NCBI GenBank assembly: GCA_964036295.1
Contig: OZ038467.1
Location: forward strand, 6,813,001-6,877,000
Source: Plumapathes pennacea
Lineage: Eukaryota; Cnidaria; Anthozoa; Antipatharia; Myriopathidae
Length of the DNA stretch: 64,000 bases
Direction of reading: 5' to 3'
The notes beneath the pieces were generated by a model, which did no database searches, was not told the DNA's origin, and was given only the letters and a program-made list of their open reading frames with translations. Below are positions 22,367 through 32,649 of this stretch, one piece after another; position 1 is the stretch's first letter, and every line of letters starts with the position of its first letter. The position numbers and the translations under genes are program-made.

Positions 22367-24878
22367 CAACCCCAGGCAATTCATATTGGGTGTGTTAGAG
22401 CAAGAACTCGAGACTCAGGTCTTAGCGCGCGGGGTCCTGGTCTAGATAAAAATAGCTCCTGCGCTAAAACAGATTTCAAATAATTATCATGGGTCACGGG
22501 GATATGTTCTCTTACCTCATACTCTGTTGACTGACGTCAAATTGCGTTAGTTTGAAGCCGTTTTGTATGGATACTTGCAAAACTTTGCTTATAGACGAAC
22601 CTGATTCTGTTGGGATACTCCTAAAAAACTCAACGACATGTCCACACATGTTCACATGAATGGATTTTGTGAAGTTTTCATAAACAGAACAAGTACTTGG
22701 TTCAAGTAAAAGTTCTTGTTCTTTTTTTTTTTTTTTTTGTTCCTCTTGTTTTCAAGAAGTTTTAATTTTGAGTTGACAAAAATGTAAGAAATTCCTCCGC
22801 ATATGTAGCAACTGCTGGTAGATTCAGTCATACTAGTGTCGTGTAAAGCCGGGTGCACATGCAACAGCAGAACGGTAAACAGGACGAACATTCCATCACG
22901 TTTTCCAGGCTTGACCGCTGAACAATCATGCAAGAAATCGCCGGTTGCGTTTAGGGTAGATTATATACTGACGTAACGTTAAACTACTCTATCATTAGCA
23001 AGGTTAACAAAGTAATTTTGTATGTATTGAGCTACTGTGTATGTATTGAAATACTTCTTGAAGCAAAACCAACTCATGTCTTTAAAAGTCACGTTCATCA
23101 CTCCAATCTCAGTCGACTGTGTGAGTGGCGCGGTTATCAGGTGGACTTCAACACAATCAGGTTTGTGCTGTTCAAGATCAGAATAAGTTAAAAGAGAATT
23201 CATACCAAGTTGAGTTTGACTTAGTATAAAGTCCACTTAAAACAATGTGTGGTAGGTAGTGGATAGAGACCCAGGTTGTTTGTCAAATAATACTGATTAA
23301 CTTGGCCCGATTAGCATTAATTCATCACAACGCAACTCACGAAACTATACGCACTTCTGTACCATCATCCTCGATAAAGATTATAACATTCTTCTATACC
23401 TGCTAACATTTTTTGATCCCAAGGCGTAAGATTTTTATAGAATTGCGCGGGTGTACGAGACTACAAGCGCCTGAAAGGGCGACCGAGCGAGTCAGATCGG
23501 AACCAGTCTGCAGGATGTCAACCAGAAACAGAAGACATCAGAGATTTGCTGAGGGTCACCCTGGCTGTAACTTCCGCTAGCTTTAACCGTTATCTACATT
23601 GTAAACAGACTAAAGATTGTAAACAGACAATTTGCGGTATCAGTGCACAAACTCAGTAAATATGAAAAAAAAAATCGTTTTAGAAAGCTCTTATAAGACT
23701 TTTATGCTTGTATCTTTATTGCGGACAGTTAGTATCCGAGGTTTAACTTCATTTTAGACAGCTTGACGCACTCATGGACAAAAGCCAACACCGCCAAGTG
23801 AGAAGGCAGTAGAACAGGCCAGGAAACTTGGTTAAACAGGTTCTCGGCCACACAACTGAACGATTCAACTGTGGCGTGACAACTTCATTTCATCGACTTC
23901 ATATGCATATTCAGCCAAGCCGTCTAGGTTTACAAATGACCTGTGCATTTTTTGAAACATCATACTTAGGGTGCGTTAATATCGCACAAGACTTTGACAT
24001 TTTGTTCTTTGGCACTCATTGGCACTGTCTTGAAAAATTGTAAGCTAAGGTCACAGGACCAAACGGGGTCTCTAATTGCGAGATACTGTGAATAAAAGCA
24101 TTGCTAACAGACTGTAGTCGCGTATTAGTCTTGGATTCGAGGTTTAAAGACTATGAACAAGTTCGGTATTCGAAGGTGTTGGCAACACGATGGATACTAC
24201 TAGCGGTTTAGTGTCGTCGATGTTTTGGGAGGGAAAGAAGAGACGTTTAGCCATGAAGGAAAACAAGAGACGTTACTATGAGAGGAAGAGAAGAGAAGTT
24301 AGTATAGAAGGACAACAATATACGCTTGTATGGGAGGAAAACAAGAGGCTTTAGTATGGGAAGGAAACAAGAGACGTTAGTATGGAAAAAAACAAGATTT
24401 GACGCACTGATGATGAACAAAAGCGGGAGAAGGCAGTTGAACAGGTCAGCAAAGCTTTTAAAACCAGTTTCCTTACCAGGGAAGGGACAGAACGGGTTAG
24501 CAAATTGAAACCGGTCCATTGTGGTAAACAACCAGAAATAATAAGGCGGGGTCAGAAGTGAAGACCTCCAACAGACGCGGACGGCAGTAGAAATTGTGGT
24601 AGAAATTTGCGCTTTTGAAAAGGAAAGACGCGTAACCAAGGATAAAAGGGTATGTATTTGTAGCTCTGGAGTTCAGGTGTTCGAATTTAGAGATGATTTT
24701 TAGGCTTAAGCAGAAATTTGGGAGTTATGGGCGATTGAGTGTGCTTCATCTTACGCTTGGAGTGGGCAACCTTTGCTTCGAATTTAAAACTTGGAATGCT
24801 ATGAGTTATACTATGAATACTGAGTCAGCCTTTTTTTGGCTTTTCAAGAGCTCGGGAAGAATAACTACGTGGTGGAAA

Positions 24879-27143
24879 ATGTTTACTCGAGCTATTCAAG
24901 TAAGGAAACTTCGTGTTCCCCTGCTGGGCTGCCTTTCTCGTCATTTCTTCTCGCCTTTACCGCGAGAGGAGCTTGTCACGAAAGAGAAATCGAGACTACG
25001 CAACAGACCTTATCTGCCCGGATCTTCTAGTGAAGGTTTTCCCGAGTTTCTAGCAGAACCCAGAGAGTCGTTTCCACATGCCGTCCAAGTTCAAAGCGAC
25101 CAGAAGTGTTCATTAAAAGAATCGGCCGTGCAGTGTCGCGAGTATATCGAGGAAAACCTCACTAACCAAGGCGCCATCTTGTTTCGCAGCCTTCCTCTAC
25201 GCGCAAGTAACGAATTTTCGGGATTCGTGAAGGAGCTCGGTTTTGATACTATGATTAACGAAGGAGGAAGCGCCAACCGAGAACAAGTTGATGAAAATTC
25301 GTCCACTTACACGGCCAGCAATGACCCCAAAGAAGCAAATATAGAGACACACAACGAGATGTCGTACAAAGCAGTTTTCCCACAAAAGGTAAGTCGCCAA
25401 GGATTAATGTAAAGTAGTCGCTAGCCCTTCCCAATGTATTTTACTTGTTTCGCAAACTACAATTTTACTGCAATTGAATTTTAGTTAAATAGTTATTTTG
25501 TTTTTATTATTGGTATTACTTTTTTTTTCTTTGCAAGCCTCTGCCTAACGTGCTTGGGCATGCAAACCAAACAAAGGAACAACAACAGCGAGAATTAAAA
25601 CTATTGTCGCTTTTACTCTATTATATCAGTCTTATATTTCGCTACACGCACAATTACCAGTTTGTGGGGTGAAGTTGACATGATTTGCACATTCTCATTT
25701 TTTTGACAGAGTTTTTGTTTCTTCGCCATGTGTAGTGTAGTATGGTTGGTGCGGTTGAATGTGTGCTACAACAAAACAACCCAGGTTTTCTCTTTTGGGA
25801 ATTAAGATCTATTTACGTCAACAATATATATTACTGTTCTGCTTATCTTCAACATGATTTACACAGAGTGTGGTTTTCCGGTGAAAACCAAAACCAGAAA
25901 AGTAATTAGCGCCGATCACATGTAGAGGCAATAAGAAACAGATTTGTGTTTGAATGACTGAGAATGCTGGTAGTATTTGGAGCAATCGCCGCGGAAAGCA
26001 CAGCAAACACAAAACCAAAGCACTAACACAATTACGACGACAGTCATACAAAAAAAAATGGCTGTTGTGTTGCGCTTTATAAAACAAGACAGAAAAGAAG
26101 GGGTTGCCATTTTTGCTTGCTAGATCTAAAACGTAAATAAACATTTCGTAATCTGAAAGTCAATCGAGAGTGTAATTTCATTTGTACGACATGTTTTGCG
26201 AGGCTCAGTGGTTAATCGTCTTCTTCGTTTTTCTCACGAGATATTCTTTTGGTGTCTGCAAGAGCCTGGTGACGGTTGTGGAGGAGAGACGCCGCTGGTC
26301 AAGAACAGTGAACTGCTGTCCAAACTAGACCCGGATGTAACGCGCAAGTTTGAAGAGAAGGACATTCTCTACTGGCGCCACTCCCCTGATAAATCACAGG
26401 GATCCTACCTGAACTGGCAGAAGGTCTTTGACACCAAAGACCGTAAAGTACGTTATAATTAACATATGAACAAGTTTGAATATCCTTAGTTAGACACGAT
26501 AACTTAGAAACCGCAAATTTTCAAAATAGTGTTTGCAGCTTTATAAATTGTTTTAACGTGGTTAGGTTGCAGAGAAATGCCTCACTGTTCAAAACTACAC
26601 CTTCAAATGGGATGCGAGAGGAAATCTAGACTTCTGGCAAGTGCTACCCGCCTTCGGCACACACCCCATAACAAAGGAGAAAGTTTGGTTCAATCAGGTG
26701 CATGCGAGCCATGCATCGTACTTTAAAGAGTCGCCAATGTTTTCTGGTCAGCAGCTTCCCAATCACTTGTACCCATTCCATACCTACTACGGTGATTTGA
26801 GTGAGATTGAGCCAGGCGTCATTCAACACATCCGGGACGTGTCGTGGCAGTGTGCTGTTGGGTATCGCTGGAGGAATGGAGATCTCCTGGTAATAGACAA
26901 CATGGCCGTTCAGCATGGGAGGCTTTCTTTCACGAGACCACGGAGAGTCCTCGCATACTTATCAAACTGTAAGTGTTTTGTACTAACAGTTGTTCATGAA
27001 ACTGAGTATGTTTAACTGTTTAACCCGTTCACTCTCTCAATCAGCTTGTGGCTCATCAGTGCCAAGCAGCTGACACTAAACCCATGGGCTGCTCAATCTA
27101 TACGAACGGTACTGATTTATTTCGCTTCTTCTCTGTTACAGGA
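24879..27143 (+). CDS. TauD/TfdA-family Fe(II)/2-oxoglutarate dioxygenase (clavaminate synthase-like)
   Basis: Exons 24879-25388, 26241-26447 and 26566-26968 join in phase 0, then phase 1, giving 373 residues. The iron site reads HNEMSY (H158, E160) and VQHGR (H356), followed by the PRRVL stretch that supplies the 2-oxoglutarate arginine. Other family landmarks are GAILFR, FFW...EPGDGCGGETP and VWFNQ. The layout is close to plant At3g21360-like proteins; the substrate is unknown. The start at 24879 was chosen because the following 26 residues are basic, hydroxylated and free of acids, like a mitochondrial presequence; the frame stays open upstream to 24693. The last intron (GTAAGT at 26969, AG 27140-27141) creates a split TGA stop straight after ...AYLSN. 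Without splicing, 15 more residues are read to 27015. A broken copy follows at 28852-29858. Confidence 0.88.
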
Positions 27144-28851
27144 AAGAAAACCAGAGAAGATGGGAACGCCGTGAATTCCAGAGCAAAGAATGTAATTGTT
27201 TGCGGAAGAGATTTTGGTTATAAATACTTCCCCTTGATGTCAATATTTTTTGTTGGGGGTATTACTTTTTAGGTCTTAGGTCTTAAATCTTAGTTTTATA
27301 TAACCTTACATATTACTCGATTCAGTGCATGAATTTTAAGGACGTGATATAATACTGTTTCTGAGATCATTTAGTTACACCTAGCTTTTTAATTCGTTTT
27401 GCTTACCTTGTTACAGTTTATGTTCTCATTTGTCAGTCTTTTGTCGGTAATCTTAGTTTGTTTTGTAGCATTCTTCGTTGTTTTTACCATACCACATTTG
27501 CTCCAGTCTGGTAGCCACATTGCTCTGTAATTCGATATTTGCTGACGTCATTATATTGTTCTCTTGATCACTTAGTTTTCACGTTTTTTTATTTACTTAC
27601 CGTAAATGCTCTAATAAGCCCCCTCCTCCCCTACCAGGCTTTTTTTGGTCATTTTTTGAAGTAAACCCGCGATTACCCAGTTGACTTTAATTATTTTTTC
27701 ATATTTTCTTTTACCAGATTAGTTAGTTAATCTTTGGAAGGGACACCCTCTATTAAGCGGACACCAGCTTGAGTCTCGATGTTTTCTTCGAATATTTACT
27801 GTAAAACGAACCTATATTCAACGGACACCTCTACTGAGGGGACGCGGACACCAAAATTAAAGCCATTTGATTACCTGAAACTCGTATTAAGCGGACACTT
27901 CTATTAGATTATGAAGTTACCGTCCACTTGTAAAAGCGTGTTTTCTGGTTATGACGCTGCGAAAGACTGGTGATAAACCATGTCCAATAGCAATGCACAA
28001 TGTCCAACACCATGTCCAAAGTTAATTGTGTTTCCCTTAAACTTCTGTCTCATTGCGGTCTGCGCAAAACCGAAATCAACGCTAAAGAAATAACGGCAAC
28101 GCTAGCCTCGGAAAACGAAGCCCGGGCGTAATACTAATCGACACGAACGTTTTTGGAGGAGGCCAGCATATTATAGATCGAGGGGGTCGGCAGACCGGGC
28201 CTGTCAGTCATTTTTGTCGAAACCCGCTTTCCCAACTTCAGTCGAGTACCCCGTTCCCCACGCCCGGGCATTATTTATTATACTCCCAAACGGCATATGC
28301 GCCCAGACCGACTTTACATCTAGAAAAATGGTACTAGTTCATCTGAAAAGGCTCAAATATAGACTACACTGACTTTTTACTTGCTTATTAGTAACAGTAA
28401 ACATCCTCTGTTCTTTGCGCCTTCGAATTGATCTACCGTCGCGCTCCGGCAATCACAAATGCCGGAAAGCATCAATAGCACAAAAGCGTCGACTTTGAAC
28501 CCCATTTGTCCCGTCCAAAATTCACTGAACCCTTACAAATTATGTATCAAAATACGCCAAAATTTAATCTGGCGGTAAAACCAAACTCTGATCAGGCTCT
28601 CGCGAGTTTTTGGGTGTCTCAAACTCGGCTTACCGCTGTACAAAATTTTGCTACAAATGCTTCTTTAAAAGGCCTCAATCGAGCTCAATCGGGGAGACAA
28701 AATCGCAAAATTCCCCTAGAAAATCATTGCCGATAGGTATGATTAACCTGTTTATCGATAGCCTTATTAAAATATTCAATTGTTCAAATTACCAGTGATA
28801 TCAGGGCTTGGTTCAGCGCCAGCGACGTTTAAGAACCAGTCTCTACATCTT
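26972..28851. other. Intergenic sequence between the dioxygenase and its broken copy
   Basis: Includes the probable 3' UTR (27144 to about 27330; no clear AATAAA) and repeats: 'taataagccccctcc' sequence at 27599-27700 and GCGGACACC-type phrases at 27715-27930. No gene is seen. Confidence 0.4.
27599..27930. repeat. DNA-transposon-like dispersed repeats
   Basis: CCGTAAATGCTCTAATAAGC near 27600 has an inverse partner GGGCTTATTAAAACATTTAC near 29757, and ATTAAGCGGACACC phrases occur at 27752, 27880 and nearby. The partner pair brackets the pseudogene copy; whether it is one element is unproven. Confidence 0.45.
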
Positions 28852-29858
28852 TTGGCTTTTCAAGAGCTCGGGAAGGATAACTTACGTGGTAGAAAATGTT
28901 TCTCGAGCTATTCAAGCAAGGAAACTTCATGTTCCCCTGCTGGGCTGCCTTTCTCGTCATTTCTTCTCGCCTTTACCGCGAGAGGAGCTTGTCACGAAAG
29001 AGAAATCGAGATTACGCAACAGACCTTATTTGCCCGGATCTTCAAGTGAAGGTTTTCCCGAGTTTCTAGCTGAACCCAGAGAGTCATTTCCACATGCCGT
29101 CCAAGTTCAAGGCGCCGACCAGAAGTGTTCCTTAAAAGAATCGGCCGTGCAGTGTCGCGAGTACATCAAGAAGAACCTCACAAACCATGGCGCCATTCTG
29201 TTTCGTAGCCTTCCTCTGCGCACAGCTAACAATTTTTCGGCATTAGTGAAGAAGCTCGGTTTTGGAGCCATTACGGACGAGGGAACCAGCGCCAACAGAG
29301 AACAAATTGATGAAAATGCGTCCACCTACATCGTCAGCGATGACCCCGCAAAGATCAAACTATAGAGATGCACAACGAGATGTCGTACAAAGCAGTTTTC
29401 CCTCAAAAGGTATAAGACGCGAAAGAATAGCGTAAAATACTTGATGTTCAAGAACAGTCGCTATAAGCCCTTCATATACTTAGTACTCCACAGACCAACA
29501 CAAATGAATGGAAGTTTTAGAAATTTTAGGGGGTGGGGGTTAGGGTTAGGATTAGGGTTTACTATGTAAAGTTAGATGTGGGAAATGGAAAGTTTAAAAA
29601 TATATCACCAAGCATCTAATGCGTTTAATTTGTCTTGTTTCTCTGCTGATTTTGGTGATAAAAGTCGACAGGATGAAAATGGGGGGTGGGGGGATGGGAA
29701 GAAAGGCTTAATTATGAGGCGGAAGAGGGCTTATTTCTGAAATTGACTTTGTGGAGAGGGGCTTATTAAAACATTTACTGTAAGCCAATATTTCTTTTTC
29801 TCGCGAGGTTATTTTCTGTTGTCTGCAAGAGCCTGGGGACGGCTGTGCAATAACCCGA
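28852..29858 (+). pseudogene. Truncated tandem copy of the TauD-like dioxygenase
   Basis: From TTTTGGCTTTTCAAGAGCTC the sequence follows exon 1 of the gene at 24879 with few changes, through the donor (CAAAAGGTATAAG at about 29404). It is broken three ways. A base is lost just after the ATG (TTTCTCGAG against TTTACTCGAG). A net 2-base gain before the iron motif (29344-29370) shifts frame into a TAG at 29363. Beyond the intron only about 45 bases of exon 2 remain (GTCTGCAAGAGCCTGGGGAC near 29820) before similarity ends; exon 3 is absent. The long open frame 28808-29365 is the surviving part of exon 1 and lacks all metal ligands. Non-functional as an enzyme. Confidence 0.9.
29537..29562 (+). 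repeat. Short interstitial telomere-like motif
   Basis: GGGTTAGGGTTAGGATTAGG within the former intron of the pseudogene: three TTAGGG-like units, one with a substitution. Too short to prove a telomeric origin. Confidence 0.4.
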
Positions 29859-30187
29859 GTGAAAGAAGACATCTGGCGCATCTGAAATAGTCCTGAGCAT
29901 TGAGTTTGCAGTCACAAATGGACTGAACGCGCTGTGAACAAAACTGCAATAATATTGCAAACAAGTCTCGTGTTACACTCCTCGGCTTTAATTTTATATT
30001 TGTTACTATGCACGAATACGCGAACGCCTGATAGAAGAAACGCATTCAGTTAAAAAAAAAAGAAGAAAGAAACAGGCAAGTATTGAAGCGAAGGCTGGGT
30101 TAATCCTGGCCTTTGATTAAAAAATAAGTGTTTGAAGTCAAACTGTCAAAATCAACTGTGTACAAAAAGATATGTCACGTATTAGTC

Positions 30188-30330
30188 AGCTTTTCTTGCT
30201 GGCTAACGCTTTCGCTCCTAAACTCAAAAATGCAGTCCCTCCACCTTTAAGAAGCAAATACACGAGTGTTGTAATAATAGTTTATAGTTCAATCAGGTTT
30301 CATTGGAGCAAGGAGTCCTGGCTACCAAAC
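30188..30330 (-). repeat. Dispersed 'CCCTTTCACTCCC' family copy
   Basis: AACGCTTTCGCTCCTAAACT then AAATGCAGTCCCTCC and CAGGTTTCATTGGAGCAAGG follow the order of the copy at 19397, strongly diverged. Confidence 0.5.
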
Positions 30331-31377
30331 CTGAGTGCTCCAGGAGACATGAGTTGAATATTTGCTTGTTTCTGTAAATTTCGACCATTGTAAACACGGA
30401 CTTTGTTTCTACTTTGTTCTGATGTAAATGCGTAAATGCTGTGTGTAAATGCTAAATTTGCACGTTTTGCATTGGATATACAGTATGTTTGATTTCGTCT
30501 CAGCATCTGACATTCAACCAGGACAATGACTAACCACAAAATTCATTGTGGTTTTTGGTACAAGAGCAACCGCATATTTTCCGTTGTTTTCGTTGTTTGT
30601 ATATTGGTGCCCACGCATCACATTAGCGGCATAATAATGTAGTTCACAAAAGCTTAGGAATTTCCGTCTTTAATTTTGATAGAGCTTTGACTAAACAAAC
30701 GCTTCGTCATTCGACTTACTCTTCATTCTGTTTGCAGAATATTGAAATATGTCAACAAGGAATAATAGAAAAAAAATGACAATAAAGTGTAACAAACATG
30801 TAGGCAGCACGTTACTGCAAAGGCATGCAGGTAACAGTTGAAGTACCCCCGGGGAAGTACCAAGGCAGGGTACCTTTCATTCAGATTTGAGGCCCTAATT
30901 TGACTGACCGCGGGTATGAATAGATACATTAGAAATAAATAAATAAATAAATAAAAAATAGATGGACCGACGAACAGATGCTAATCAGCAAAATAAATTC
31001 ACAAATAAACTGCTACACAAGATTAGACAGAATATACTATGCTAATCAGCGGCGCCTTGACTCGCAAGGAATAATACTACAATAAAATATGTTGTTACAG
31101 AGTCACTGTGGGCTCCTTTGATATGTTTCAATCCAAATCTCCTGAATACTGTATGCCCGGCTACGGCCAAGCGACGGGTAGCTTAAAGGGTCTCGGTCAT
31201 GAGTTACGCATGCGTCTTTTTCAGTAAAATAACACGGCGCGCATAAGTGAACGCGCTCAAATATCGGACCCCGCTGAGAATTTTGGCACCTTCAATGTTA
31301 GATACAGCAGGAGGGCGAAAGAGTGAAGCTCGTCATGTAAGGGAACTAGATTTGGACTGCGTCGGCGTGGAAAAAAC

Positions 31378-31506
31378 CTATAAAATGAGTCGACTACGGG
31401 TCGATGTATGAAACTACGTCGTAGAAGAATTGATTTTTGCTCCGACGAAGGGCTAGCGCTAGGCATCTAGGATTCATACATCGACCCTTACTCGATTCAT
31501 TTTATA
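31378..31506. mobile_element. Foldback element
   Basis: TAAAATGAGTCGACTACGGG then TCGATGTATGAA is matched in inverse by TTCATACATCGACCCTTACT and CGATTCATTTTA; about 32-base arms and a 60-base loop. Confidence 0.75.
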
Positions 31507-32279
31507 CGTTATTAGACAGTTGGTCGCCCGCTCTTGTTTGCATTACTGTAGTGGTAGACTTGCTGATGGTTAATTCGTTCATAAATTTCTATTTCCTTTT
31601 CGCCGAATGGTGTACACCATTGTCATTTTTAGTTAAAATTTCAGCTATTTCTGAGTTTTTGTCAGTAAAAATCTTGGCATTTTTTCAGTTTTTCCTTCGA
31701 TTTACTGCCTTCAGTCTCATTTGTCAGATGGCGGTTTTAGTTTTCAATTTAGATGCCAGTTCAGACTTCCGCTTGTTTTCTACGTTTAGAAAAAGGGTGT
31801 AGTCCGCTTAAATCATAAAGTGCGCTCGAACAATATTTGGTTGACCTACGTAGTATTAATTTTAAACCAAGACCTCAAACTTTTAAATACATCGGCTGAG
31901 ATATGTCACAAAATTGTTTTGATGAGTGCTATATGGTACAATTGCGTAAAAAACTAAATCGATGATTTTGCTGCATTTCTCTCTCTATAATGTACTGTGT
32001 CATGCATCCGATTGGTGCAAATAACGTTATAGTCTTTAATGGCCGGTTGGATCTTCAGGGCCGTGGACTACAATTAGCCATCCTCGATTTTTATGACGGT
32101 AGAGTGAGATATAAAATGATAAGTTAATATGTGTAGTGTAAAAAGGGAAGATGAGGAAAAGGTTAGAACAAAAAGAATTAAGATGCATATACATCTTAAA
32201 CGGCCACAGCCTTAGCTCCAATTAATAACTTAGCTTAGAAATTGTTATAAGTGACGATATTACTAATATATATTTTTTC

Positions 32280-32346
32280 ATGTACGTATGTGCGATGTAT
32301 GTGTGCGTGTATGTATGTGTGTATGCGTATGTGGGTATGTACGTAT
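32280..32346 (+). repeat. TG/TATG microsatellite
   Basis: Irregular run of TATGTG and GTACGTATG units over about 65 bases. Confidence 0.8.
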
Positions 32347-32375
32347 GTCCCACTAGCAGCAGATAATAAACACAA

Positions 32376-32602
32376 TGGGCCGATTTTTAAACAAAGCCTA
32401 ACTTAGACCTGGTTTATCGCTACCTTGAAGTTTAGACGGACTCCGTAAACCAGGCTTTGCCAAAGGTTAACATGACTGCATTTTCAGAACATGTATCGGC
32501 GTCGGTTTATAAAGACCACGTTTAGCCGTGGTCCGATAAGCATGGTTTAAGCTATGTTTAGACCAGGGCTTTCATAACCGCAGCAATTAAATAATCGACC
32601 CA
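32376..32602. mobile_element. Inverted-repeat element abutting the DEG/ENaC first exon
   Basis: TGGGCCGATTTTTAAACAAA at the left has a weak inverse, AATTAAATAATCGACCCA, at the right; internal phrases TTAGACCTGGTTTA and GTTTAGACCAGGG are also inverted. The right end is about 48 bases before the proposed start codon. Confidence 0.5.
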
Positions 32603-32649
32603 ATATGATCCCAGATCTAAGAATACTTGAATATTTTTTTATACAAGAT

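Larger units (their letters stand above)
19776..24878. other. 5-kb intergenic stretch between Elongin C and the dioxygenase
   Basis: Divergent promoters of the two genes must lie here. The recognisable contents are foldback elements at 19942-20080, 20087-20271 and 21201-21406, a poly-C tract at 22316-22366, and a loosely duplicated segment (TTGACGCACT... near 23763 and near 24397). Several short open frames are present but none shows homology, a good start and splice support together. Confidence 0.5.
29859..32649. other. Intergenic stretch upstream of the DEG/ENaC gene
   Basis: Holds a dispersed-repeat copy (30188-30330), a TAAA microsatellite near 30935, a foldback at 31378-31506, a TG/TATG-rich microsatellite at 32280-32345 and an inverted-repeat element at 32376-32602. 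No gene is seen. Confidence 0.45.

Noticed and set aside
22652-22891. Small secreted protein on the minus strand (MFVLFTVLLLHVHPALH...)
   Set aside because: The hydrophobic start resembles a signal peptide, but the frame runs through a poly-A tract giving a lysine run and has no homology or splice support.
22979-23236. 85-residue minus-strand frame
   Set aside because: Reasonable composition but no start context, splice sites or recognisable family.
28808-29365. 185-residue protein as an independent gene
   Set aside because: It is the shifted exon 1 of the dioxygenase pseudogene; the start codon is unrelated and all iron ligands are missing.
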